Positions 1-5,344 of a DNA stretch of 5,344 bases are shown in pieces. Numbering within the stretch: position 1 is the first letter of the stretch; the number at the start of each line of letters is the position of its first letter. The DNA is from an uncultured Acetobacteraceae bacterium (GTDB lineage: Bacteria > Pseudomonadota > Alphaproteobacteria > Acetobacterales > Acetobacteraceae). The translations under genes were made by a program, and so were the position numbers. Under the pieces are notes generated by a model. The model saw nothing but the letters and a program-made list of their open reading frames with translations, did no database searches and was not told the origin of the DNA. The DNA lies in NCBI GenBank assembly GCA_937874445.1, contig CALNAL010000048.1, positions 1 to 5,344 of the forward strand. The letters are read 5' to 3'.

Positions 1-93
1 CCCCCCCGCCGCGCGGGGCCCCCGCCCCCCCCCCGCCGGGGGGGGGGCCGCGCCCCCCCCCCCCCCCCCCCCCCCGCCGGATCGCGATCTGCT
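1..93. repeat. G/C-only low-complexity stretch at window edge, no gene
   Basis: Positions 1-80 contain no A or T. They include a run of 10 C (25-34), a run of 10 G (38-47) and a run of 23 C (53-75). Normal sequence starts at a perfect 10-bp palindrome, GATCGCGATC (80-89), just beyond the stop codon of the leftward methyltransferase gene. I see no coding signal or recognisable repeat family. The most likely explanation is a contig end spoiled by poly-G/poly-C read artefacts, such as those from two-colour sequencers. A genuine G-rich tract, which would lie on the minus strand downstream of the methyltransferase gene, cannot be excluded. Confidence 0.75.
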
Positions 94-1020
94 CTAGGCG
101 AGGGCGGCGGCGAGGGCGGTGATGTGGCGCTCGTCGGTGCCGCAGCAGCCGCCCACCACCTTGAGGCCGCAGGTCCTGGCCACGGCGGCGAATTCCCGCG
201 CGAACGCCTCCGGTTCCTGGCTTTGCAGGGTGGCGCAGCCGTCGAGTTCCTCGGGGCTGAGCGGCGAACCGTTGGCCTGCAAGCCGAGGAACCGCCCGGG
301 CAGGGCTCCCCGGGCGGCCGCCGCGGCCAGCACGGAGGGATGCACGCAGTTGACCATGTAGCCGGTCGGCCGCCGCGCGCCGGTGGCGGCATCGATGCTC
401 TCGGCGGCCTGGATCAGCGGTGTGCCGTCGAGCAGCGTGCCGTCGGGACGGATCACGAAGCTCAGCACGGCGGGCAGCCCGGTCTCGGCGAAGGCGCGGG
501 CGATGCCGATCGCCTCGGAGAGCGCCGGCAGGGTGACGGCGAACAGCAGGTCCACCCCGGCGCGCGCCAGGCTCGCCACCTGGGGGCGGTGGAAGGCGAG
601 GGCCTCCTCCGGCGCCAGCGCCTCCTCGGGGCGGTAGGCGTCGCCGCGGCAGCCGATCTGGCCGGCGATGGCGATGCGCGCGGCCGCCTCGGGATGGGCC
701 GCGCGGATATCCGCGAGAAAACGCACCGCGGCGCCGTTGAGGTCCACCCCCTCCAGCCCGGCCTGGCGGATGCGCTCGGCGGAGGCGCGCCAGGTGTCGG
801 TGACGCAGAGCAGCGGCCGGCCGGCGCGCAGGGCGACCTCGATGTAGCCGGCGTGCAGCGCTGCCAGCGCCCGTCCGCCCGCCGACGCCGGTGCGGCGGG
901 CAGGCGGGCGTTGACCAGGATCGGGTCCAGCTCCACGGCGGGGTCGCGCCGCAGCCGCTCGACGATGGAACCCTCGGTCAGGATGAGGGGGAACGCCCCC
1001 AGCGCTTCGACGAAATTCAT
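94..1020 (-). CDS. Homocysteine S-methyltransferase family protein (zinc-dependent, substrate uncertain)
   Basis: A 308-residue protein of the pfam homocysteine S-methyltransferase family (the BHMT, MmuM and MetH N-terminal fold, a zinc TIM barrel). It would transfer a methyl group to a thiol acceptor in the cytoplasm. All three expected zinc ligands are present: Cys225 in MVNCVHP, and Cys292 and Cys293 in GGCCGTDERH near the C-terminus. Length matches stand-alone members (about 300-330 residues). The usual N-terminal DGG/DGxMGT motif is replaced by LTEGSIVERLRRD (residues 14-26). IGCRGDAYRPEEAL (122-135) and QANGSPLSPEELDG (248-261) also look typical of a distinct subfamily of unknown acceptor. 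I chose the ATG at 1020-1018 because the homology begins there and it overlaps the upstream GNAT stop by ATGA; the open frame reads further upstream but antisense-like. The local Shine-Dalgarno sequence is weak (GAGAGA), fitting translational coupling. Family is well supported; the true substrate is not. Confidence 0.88.
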   Translation of the reverse strand: MNFVEALGAFPLILTEGSIVERLRRDPAVELDPILVNARLPAAPASAGGRALAALHAGYIEVALRAGRPLLCVTDTWRASAERIRQAGLEGVDLNGAAVRFLADIRAAHPEAAARIAIAGQIGCRGDAYRPEEALAPEEALAFHRPQVASLARAGVDLLFAVTLPALSEAIGIARAFAETGLPAVLSFVIRPDGTLLDGTPLIQAAESIDAATGARRPTGYMVNCVHPSVLAAAAARGALPGRFLGLQANGSPLSPEELDGCATLQSQEPEAFAREFAAVARTCGLKVVGGCCGTDERHITALAAALA

Positions 1021-1436
1021 GCTTCTCTCGCCAGCCATTTTTCCATGAAGATCAGCCTGTCCTCGGCGTATCCGCCGGCGGCGTAGAACCGGGTCACCGC
1101 GCGGTTGTCGGGCTCGACCAGCAGGTTGACCTTGCGGCAGCCGCGCCCGGCCAGGCGGGATTCGGCCAGCTCCAGCATCCGCCGCCCCAGCCCCTGCCCA
1201 CGCTGGCCGGGCGCCACCGCGAGGCGGTTGATCCAGCCGCGCCGTCCGTCCCAGGTACCGATCACGCTGGCCACCAGGTTTTCCCCCTCGAAGGCGAGCA
1301 GAAACAACCCAGGGTTGCAACGGGCCACCTCGGCCAGGATCTCCGGGGTATCGGTGGGCGAGGGGTGCAGGCCGCAGGCCGCCCACAGCGCGGTCGCGGC
1401 GGCGAAATCGGCGACGGTGTAGTCACGAATCTGCAC
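1017..1436 (-). CDS. GNAT family N-acetyltransferase, YpeA-like
   Basis: A 139-residue single-domain GCN5-related acetyltransferase that would move an acetyl group from acetyl-CoA to an amine substrate that I cannot identify. The fold signs are in order: beta strand with LFLLAFEGENLVASVIGTWDGRRGWI (44-69), then LAVAPGQRGQGLGRRML (72-88) containing the R-x-x-G-x-G acetyl-CoA pyrophosphate loop (Arg79, Gly82, Gly84), then the C-terminal NRAVTRFYAAGGY motif (111-123). Length and overall pattern resemble the E. coli YpeA type. The start is a GTG (1436-1434), supported by AGGGAG six bases upstream. Its TGA overlaps the ATG of the methyltransferase gene by four bases, so the two genes are almost certainly one operon, transcribed away from the dehydratase unit. 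Whether it acts in the same pathway is unknown; GNAT genes are often placed by chance. Confidence 0.9.
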   Translation of the reverse strand: MQIRDYTVADFAAATALWAACGLHPSPTDTPEILAEVARCNPGLFLLAFEGENLVASVIGTWDGRRGWINRLAVAPGQRGQGLGRRMLELAESRLAGRGCRKVNLLVEPDNRAVTRFYAAGGYAEDRLIFMEKWLAREA

Positions 1437-1442
1437 GGCAAG

Positions 1443-1448
1443 CTCCCT
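1443..1448 (-). promoter_or_regulatory. Ribosome-binding site of the GNAT gene
   Basis: Read on the minus strand, this is AGGGAG followed by six bases and then the GTG start at 1436. It decides the start in favour of this GTG, since no ATG lies near the beginning of the conserved domain. Confidence 0.7.
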
Positions 1449-1476
1449 GGACCTGGAGGAAAAGCGTTTCTAGCAT
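1448..1476 (+). promoter_or_regulatory. Possible sigma-70-like promoter for the dehydratase operon
   Basis: TGGACC (1448-1453) and TAGCAT (1471-1476) each match four of six bases of the -35 and -10 consensus and are separated by 17 bases. Transcription would begin near 1483, leaving a leader of about 20 bases. The match is weak and this is the only place in the 66-bp divergent gap where I can fit one. If used, the start point would fall inside the hairpin described at 1476-1497 and remove its 5' arm from the RNA. Confidence 0.25.
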
Positions 1477-1497
1477 CCTCCCGGCACGGCGGGAGGA
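1476..1497 (+). promoter_or_regulatory. Inverted repeat covering the dehydratase Shine-Dalgarno sequence
   Basis: TCCTCCCG (1476-1483) and CGGGAGGA (1490-1497) form a perfect 8-bp stem with a six-base loop (GCACGG). The 3' arm contains the strong Shine-Dalgarno sequence GGGAGGA, six bases from the ATG at 1503. As RNA the hairpin would hide the ribosome-binding site, with TCCTCCC acting as an anti-Shine-Dalgarno. As DNA it could be an operator in the divergent gap. The repeat is visible in the sequence; its function is inferred. In high-GC DNA an 8-bp stem could arise partly by chance. Confidence 0.45.
1491..1497 (+). promoter_or_regulatory. Strong ribosome-binding site of the dehydratase gene
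   Basis: GGGAGGA ends five bases before the ATG at 1503, near-ideal spacing. This fixes the dehydratase start at 1503 rather than at upstream in-frame codons, which lie inside the opposite-strand GNAT gene. Confidence 0.85.
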
Positions 1498-1502
1498 CAA
1501 CC

Positions 1503-3206
1503 ATGGCCGGAGGATTGCGCAAAGGGCTGACGAGCTACGGCGATACCGGGTTCTCGCTGTTCCTGCGCACGGCGTTCATCAAGGCGATGGGCTTCTCCGA
1601 CGACGCGCTCGACCGCCCCATCGTCGGCATCGCCGACACCGCGAGCGACTACAACCCCTGCCACGGCAACGCGCCCGAGCTGGTGGAGGCCATCAAGCGC
1701 GGGGTGATGCTGGCCGGCGGGCTGCCGATGGCCTTTCCCACCATCTCCATCCACGAGAGCTTCGCCCATCCCACCTCGATGTTCCTGCGCAACCTGATGG
1801 CGATGGACACCGAGGAAATGATCCGCGCCCAGCCGATGGACGCGGTGGTTCTGGTGGGCGGCTGCGACAAGACCCTGCCGGCCCAGCTGATGGGCGCCGC
1901 CTCGGCGGGGGTGCCGGCGATCGTGGTGCCGACCGGGCCGATGCTGGTGGGCCACCACAAGGGCGAGGAGCTGGGCGCCTGCACCGACTGCCGCCGCCTC
2001 TGGGGCGAGTTTCGCGCCGGCCGGATCAGCGAGGCCGAAATCAATGTCATCAAGGGCCGGCTGGCGCCCACCAAGGGCACCTGCATGGTGATGGGCACCG
2101 CCTCGACGGTGGCCTGCATGGTCGAGGCGATGGGGATGTGCCTGCCCGGGGGCGCCACCTGCCCGGCGATGCACTCGGCGCGCCTGGCCCTGGCCGAGGC
2201 CTCCGGCACGGCGGCGGTGCGGCTGGCCGGGGCGGGGCCGGCGCCGGCGGAAATCCTGACCCCCGCCGCCTTCCGCAACGCCCTCGTCGTGCTGCAGGCG
2301 ATCGGGGGCTCGACCAACGCGCTGATCCACTTCACCGCCATCGCCGGGCGGCTGGGCATCCCCGTCGATCTGGAGGAATTCGACCGCATCGGCCGCTCGG
2401 TGCCGGTGCTGGTCGATCTCAAGCCCTCCGGCCGGCACTACATGGAGCATCTCCACCACGCCGGCGGCATTCCGCGCCTGCTGCGCGAGCTGGCCCCGCT
2501 GCTCGACACCACGGCGCGCACGGTGGGCGGTGCGACGCTGGCCGAGATCATCGCCGGGGCCGAGGAGGTGCCCGGCCAGGACGTGATCCGCCCCTTCGCC
2601 GCCCCGATCATGACCGGCGGCGGGCTCGCGGTGCTGCGCGGCAACCTCGCCCCGGGCGGGGCCCTCCTCAAGCGCGCGGCCGCCACGCCCGCCCTGCTGC
2701 GCCACGAGGGGCGCGCGGTGGTGTTCGAGAGCGTGGACGAGATGGTCGCGACCATCGACGACGAGTCCCGCGCCATCCGCCCCGACGACGTGATCGTCAT
2801 GCGCAACGCCGGGCCGAAGGGCGCGCCGGGCATGCCCGAGGCGGGCTACATCCCCATTCCGCGCTATCTGGCCCGCCAGGGGGTGAAGGACATGGTGCGC
2901 CTGTCCGACGCGCGCATGAGCGGCACCGCCTTCGGCACCATCGTGCTGCACCTGACCCCGGAATCGGCGGCGGGCGGGCCGCTGGCGCTGGTGCGCACCG
3001 GCGACCGCATCCGTCTGGATGCCGAGGCGCGCCGGCTCGACCTGCTGGTGGCGGACGACGAGCTGGCCGCCCGTCGCGCCGCCTGGACCCCGCCGCCCCC
3101 GCCGCCCGGCGCGGAGAGGGGCTATATGAAGCTTTATCTCGACTCGGTCCTCGGCGCCGAGAAGGGATGCGATTTTGATTTCTGCCTGGCTCCGGAGATG
3201 AGATGA
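1503..3206 (+). CDS. IlvD/Edd family dehydratase (sugar-acid or related hydroxy-acid dehydratase)
   Basis: A 567-residue member of the IlvD/Edd family, which uses an iron-sulfur cluster and Mg2+ to dehydrate 2,3-dihydroxy acids to 2-keto-3-deoxy acids in the cytoplasm. Cluster cysteines are all present: Cys53 (SDYNPCHGN), Cys121 (GGCDKT) and Cys194 (KGTCMVMGTAST). Asp122, Lys123 and Glu85 (ISIHESFAHPTSM) fit the Mg2+ site, and Ser473 in DARMSGTAFGT is the expected catalytic serine. ESFxxPTSMFLRNLMAMDTEEMI and the C-terminal ERGYMKLYLDSVLGAEKGCDFDF are the style of the sugar-acid branch (L-arabinonate and D-xylonate dehydratases) more than of valine/isoleucine-pathway IlvD. Length is normal (about 570-595). 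A run of six prolines (530-535) precedes the C-terminal segment. The stop overlaps the next gene by ATGA, so it is co-translated with the M81 protein. The exact substrate cannot be told; ilvD itself seems unlikely. Confidence 0.93.
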   Translation: MAGGLRKGLTSYGDTGFSLFLRTAFIKAMGFSDDALDRPIVGIADTASDYNPCHGNAPELVEAIKRGVMLAGGLPMAFPTISIHESFAHPTSMFLRNLMAMDTEEMIRAQPMDAVVLVGGCDKTLPAQLMGAASAGVPAIVVPTGPMLVGHHKGEELGACTDCRRLWGEFRAGRISEAEINVIKGRLAPTKGTCMVMGTASTVACMVEAMGMCLPGGATCPAMHSARLALAEASGTAAVRLAGAGPAPAEILTPAAFRNALVVLQAIGGSTNALIHFTAIAGRLGIPVDLEEFDRIGRSVPVLVDLKPSGRHYMEHLHHAGGIPRLLRELAPLLDTTARTVGGATLAEIIAGAEEVPGQDVIRPFAAPIMTGGGLAVLRGNLAPGGALLKRAAATPALLRHEGRAVVFESVDEMVATIDDESRAIRPDDVIVMRNAGPKGAPGMPEAGYIPIPRYLARQGVKDMVRLSDARMSGTAFGTIVLHLTPESAAGGPLALVRTGDRIRLDAEARRLDLLVADDELAARRAAWTPPPPPPGAERGYMKLYLDSVLGAEKGCDFDFCLAPEMR

Positions 3207-4684
3207 GCAAGCCCATCCGCCTTGCGGTGATGCAGTTCTCCCACGAGACCGTCACCTTCCTGCCCAGCGAAACCGGCATCGATGCCTTCACCTATCCCGG
3301 CTCGCCCTGCGCCGGCGAGGCGCTGCTCCAGTCCGACCCGCGCGGCTACATCGGCGGCTTCGTGCAGGTGGCGCGCGAGTTCGACGGCGTGGAGGTGGTC
3401 GGCCTGGAGTCGCCGCGGTGGCCCAAGACGGGCTCCGGCTCGGGGTGGGTGACCGGGGAGGCCTTCGAGCATTTCTCCGCGCGGATGCTGGCGGGGCTGC
3501 GCGCCCAGGGGCCCTTCGACGGGGTGTATCTGGCGCTGCACGGGGCCATGGCGGTGCGCGGCATCGCCCGCCCGGAGGCGGAGCTGGCGCGCCGGGTGCG
3601 TGCGGTGGTGGGGCCGCGCGTGCCCATCGCCGGCACCTTCGACCCGCACGGCAACGAGGACGAGGCCTTCCTCGACCAGGCGGATCTGGCCTTCGCGGTC
3701 AAATATTTCCCCCACTACGATTCCCATCTGCAAGGCCAGCGCGCGGCGCGCATGCTGGTGCGCACCATCCGCGGCAGCTACCGGCCGGTGCATGCGGTCA
3801 TCAAGGTTCCCATCATCTCGGCGACGGTGGTGCAGTGGACCGGCGCCTCGCCGTGGAGCGACCTGGTGCAGCGTGCGCTGGTGTGGGAGGCGCGCTGCCC
3901 CGACGCCTTCGTCAACGTCTTCTTCGGCTTCCCCTGGTCGGATGTGCCGGACGGCGGGATGTGCATCCAGGTAATCACCAACGGGGATGCCGGGCTGGCC
4001 GGGCGGATCGCGCGCGACATGGCCGGCTTCGCCTGGCGCAAGCGCAAGGCGCTGCTCGAATCCACCGACATCCGCCCGATGGCCGAGGCCGTGGCGGCGG
4101 CCAAGGTGGCGGTGCGGCAGGGCCAGGCGCCGGTGGTGCTGGCCGACTATTCCGACCGCTCCGGCGCGGCGGGCTGGCTGCTGCGCGAGATCATCGCCCA
4201 GGACCTCGGACGCACCCTGGTGGCCACCATCGCCGACGCCGGGGCGATCGAGGCCCTGCGCGGCCAGCGCCCGGGGGCGGCGGTGTCGCTCGCGGTCGGC
4301 GGCGGGGCCGGGGCCTCCGCGGGCGCTCCGGTGCGCGTCGAGGGGCGGCTGCGCCAGATCCTGCCGCGGGGCGAGCAGACCTGGGCGCTGGTGGAGTTCG
4401 GGGCGGGCAACGTGCTGGTGCTTTCGCCCTGGCTGGTGCAGGTGACCGACCCCGCCTGGGTTCATGAACTCGGCCTGGAACTCTCTGATTTTTCGGTATT
4501 CGCCATCAAGTCCCGGGTGCATTTCCGGCGCGGCTTCGACGATTCCGGGTTCGCGCCCACCATCCTGCTGGTGGATCCCCCGGAGCCCTTCATGGGCACC
4601 ACCGGGCTCGACGCGCTGCACTACGAGAACCTCGACCTCTCCCAGTTCTACCCCTACGGAGAGCCGAAGTTCCCGGCGGCGTGA
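3203..4684 (+). CDS. M81 family metallopeptidase (MlrC-like hydrolase)
   Basis: A 493-residue protein of the M81 family (DUF1485 N-terminal domain plus MlrC C-terminal domain), named after the microcystin-degrading MlrC; most members hydrolyse unknown amide-type substrates. N-terminal motifs in order: FSHETVTF (12-19), LALHGAM (110-116), GTFDPHGNEDEAF (144-156) and KYFPHYDSH (167-175). By family knowledge Asp147, His149 and His171 should bind zinc. The second domain begins near VVLADYSDRSGAAG (311-324), where common members have a DNxGGG-type stretch, and ends with KSRVHFRRGFDD (436-447). Length is as usual (about 490-510). No signal peptide is seen, so it is likely cytoplasmic. The ATG overlaps the dehydratase stop and has GGAG five bases upstream (3194-3197). 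The pairing with an IlvD/Edd dehydratase suggests joint catabolism of a substrate needing both hydrolysis and dehydration. Peptidase activity as such is not shown. Confidence 0.92.
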   Translation: MSKPIRLAVMQFSHETVTFLPSETGIDAFTYPGSPCAGEALLQSDPRGYIGGFVQVAREFDGVEVVGLESPRWPKTGSGSGWVTGEAFEHFSARMLAGLRAQGPFDGVYLALHGAMAVRGIARPEAELARRVRAVVGPRVPIAGTFDPHGNEDEAFLDQADLAFAVKYFPHYDSHLQGQRAARMLVRTIRGSYRPVHAVIKVPIISATVVQWTGASPWSDLVQRALVWEARCPDAFVNVFFGFPWSDVPDGGMCIQVITNGDAGLAGRIARDMAGFAWRKRKALLESTDIRPMAEAVAAAKVAVRQGQAPVVLADYSDRSGAAGWLLREIIAQDLGRTLVATIADAGAIEALRGQRPGAAVSLAVGGGAGASAGAPVRVEGRLRQILPRGEQTWALVEFGAGNVLVLSPWLVQVTDPAWVHELGLELSDFSVFAIKSRVHFRRGFDDSGFAPTILLVDPPEPFMGTTGLDALHYENLDLSQFYPYGEPKFPAA

Positions 4685-5313
4685 GTCCGCTGTCCGTCCC
4701 TTCCGGGCAGGGGCTGCCGGCGGGGGTGATCCTGGCCGGAGGCAGCGCGCGCCGCATGGGCGGGGGCGACAAGCCGCTGCGTCTGCTCGCCGGCGTGCCG
4801 CTGCTGGGGCATGTGGCGGCCCGCGTCGGCCCGCAGGTGGCGGCGCTGGCGCTCAATGCCAACGGCCCGCCGGAACGCTTTGCCGCCTTCGGCCTGGAGG
4901 TGCTGCCCGACCCGGTGCCCGGCCGCCCCGGTCCGCTCGCCGGAGTGCTGGCCGCCCTGCGCTGGGCGGCGGCGCGCGGCGCGGCGAAGGTGCTGAGCGT
5001 GCCCGGCGATACGCCCTTCCTGCCGCGCGACCTGGTGGCGCGGCTGCGGGCGGCGGGCGGGGACTCCGCCGTGGTCTGCGCCGCGGCGGCAGGGCGCCTG
5101 CACCCCACGGTGGCGCTGTGGCGGACCGATCTGGCCGCCCCGCTGGCCGCGGCCCTGGCCGCCGGGGTGCGGCGGGTGGAGTCATGGGCGCGCGAACAGG
5201 GGCTCGCCGTGGTGGAATTCCCCGAGGCGGAGGCGTTCCTCAATATCAATACCCCGGCGGATCTGGCCGCGGCGGAGGCCGGAAGGGACGGGAAGGAAGT
5301 CTTCTTTTCCTGA
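4681..5313 (+). CDS. mobA: Molybdenum cofactor guanylyltransferase MobA
   Basis: A 210-residue nucleotidyltransferase that attaches GMP from GTP to molybdopterin-Mo to form the guanine dinucleotide cofactor used by DMSO-reductase-type enzymes. MobA motifs are in order: VILAGGSARRMGGGDK (16-31), the GTP-binding loop; NANG (59-62); PGPLAG (83-88); VPGDTPFLP (107-115), with Asp110 as the expected metal ligand; HPTVAL (141-146); and NINTP (188-192), matching NVNTP of the E. coli enzyme. These favour MobA over MocA or other NTP-transferases. The start is a GTG overlapping the M81 stop (GTGA); no Shine-Dalgarno lies at good spacing, so coupling is likely. An in-frame GTG at 4726 would leave almost nothing before the LAGG loop and is less likely. 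The last residues (KEVFFS) are encoded by the terminal hairpin. No molybdoenzyme is encoded in the window. Confidence 0.93.
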   Translation: MSPLSVPSGQGLPAGVILAGGSARRMGGGDKPLRLLAGVPLLGHVAARVGPQVAALALNANGPPERFAAFGLEVLPDPVPGRPGPLAGVLAALRWAAARGAAKVLSVPGDTPFLPRDLVARLRAAGGDSAVVCAAAAGRLHPTVALWRTDLAAPLAAALAAGVRRVESWAREQGLAVVEFPEAEAFLNINTPADLAAAEAGRDGKEVFFS

Positions 5314-5344
5314 AGGAAAAGAAGCAAAAGGACTTTATTCTTTT
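5297..5344 (+). terminator. Terminal hairpin repeat overlapping the mobA stop codon
   Basis: CTTCTTTTCC (5301-5310) and GGAAAAGAAG (5315-5324) form a perfect 10-bp stem with the loop TGAA, whose first three bases are the mobA stop codon. AAGTC (5297-5301) can also pair with GACTT (5331-5335), enclosing the stem with a seven-base bulge. A T-rich tail (ACTTTATTCTTTT) follows at 5332-5344. It could act as an intrinsic terminator, although the T tract is not directly after the stem and the arms are A/T-rich. Similar GAAGCAAAAGGACTTT elements are, from memory, repeated between genes in Acetobacteraceae, so it may be a dispersed repeat used as a terminator. Confidence 0.6.

Noticed and set aside
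80..89. GATCGCGATC palindrome as a terminator or operator after the methyltransferase gene
   Set aside because: No loop and no T tract, and it sits at the border of the suspect G/C-only stretch; a short palindrome like this can occur by chance.
124..1086. Rightward 320-codon open frame across the methyltransferase gene
   Set aside because: No domain and shadow-like composition; the opposite strand encodes the intact zinc-site protein.
1021..1386. N-terminal extension of the methyltransferase frame up to 1386
   Set aside because: The extension is an Arg/Gly/Pro-rich out-of-frame reading of the GNAT gene. Homology starts at the ATG at 1020, which also gives the ATGA overlap.
1446..1457. Tandem hexamer CCTGGA-CCTGGA in the divergent gap
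   Set aside because: Only two copies in GC-rich DNA and no known binding-site pattern; too weak to call an operator.
1365..1502. Earlier start for the dehydratase at 1365
   Set aside because: It would add 46 unconserved residues overlapping the GNAT coding region. The ATG at 1503 has an excellent Shine-Dalgarno and begins where the family begins.
1470..2951. Long open frame (493 codons) antisense to the dehydratase gene
   Set aside because: Its translation is rich in His, Arg, Gly and Ala with no recognisable domain. It mirrors a well-supported gene, and long antisense frames are expected in high-GC coding DNA.
3134..4621. Long open frame (495 codons) antisense to the M81 gene
   Set aside because: Same low-information composition, no motif, and it covers a gene with clear catalytic motifs on the other strand.

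Overview
This is a high-GC, gene-dense bacterial window with five complete protein genes and no RNA gene, insertion sequence or CRISPR array that I can see. The gene families, the strong GC bias at third codon positions, and an A/T-rich hairpin repeat after the last gene (AGTC-TTCTTTTCC / GGAAAAGAA-GCAAAAGGACTTT) suggest an alphaproteobacterium. Acetobacteraceae is my best guess from memory of similar repeats in that family, but this is an inference and not a taxonomic assignment.

Layout. Bases 1-93 carry no gene, and the first 80 contain only G and C, with a run of 23 C. This looks like a contig edge or sequencing artefact. Next is a leftward two-gene unit: a GNAT acetyltransferase (1436 to 1017) and a homocysteine S-methyltransferase-family protein (1020 to 94), overlapping by ATGA. 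A 66-bp divergent intergenic region (1437-1502) holds the ribosome-binding sites for both directions and a perfect 8-bp stem hairpin that covers the Shine-Dalgarno sequence of the rightward unit. The rightward unit has three genes: an IlvD/Edd-family sugar-acid-type dehydratase (1503-3206), an M81 (MlrC-like) metallopeptidase-family protein (3203-4684) and a MobA-type molybdenum cofactor guanylyltransferase (4681-5313). These overlap by ATGA and then GTGA. The mobA stop codon sits in the loop of a terminal hairpin at 5301-5324.

How the genes may work together. The dehydratase and the M81 hydrolase are translationally coupled. They probably act in one catabolic route in which an amide- or lactam-like bond is hydrolysed and a hydroxy-acid is dehydrated to a 2-keto acid, but the substrate cannot be read from the sequence. 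mobA looks like a housekeeping cofactor gene placed at the end of the operon. The divergent methyltransferase keeps all three zinc-binding cysteines but has a changed N-terminal substrate-binding motif, so its methyl acceptor may not be homocysteine. The most interesting items are the uncharacterised dehydratase/M81 pair, the Shine-Dalgarno-masking hairpin, and the terminal repeat overlapping mobA.
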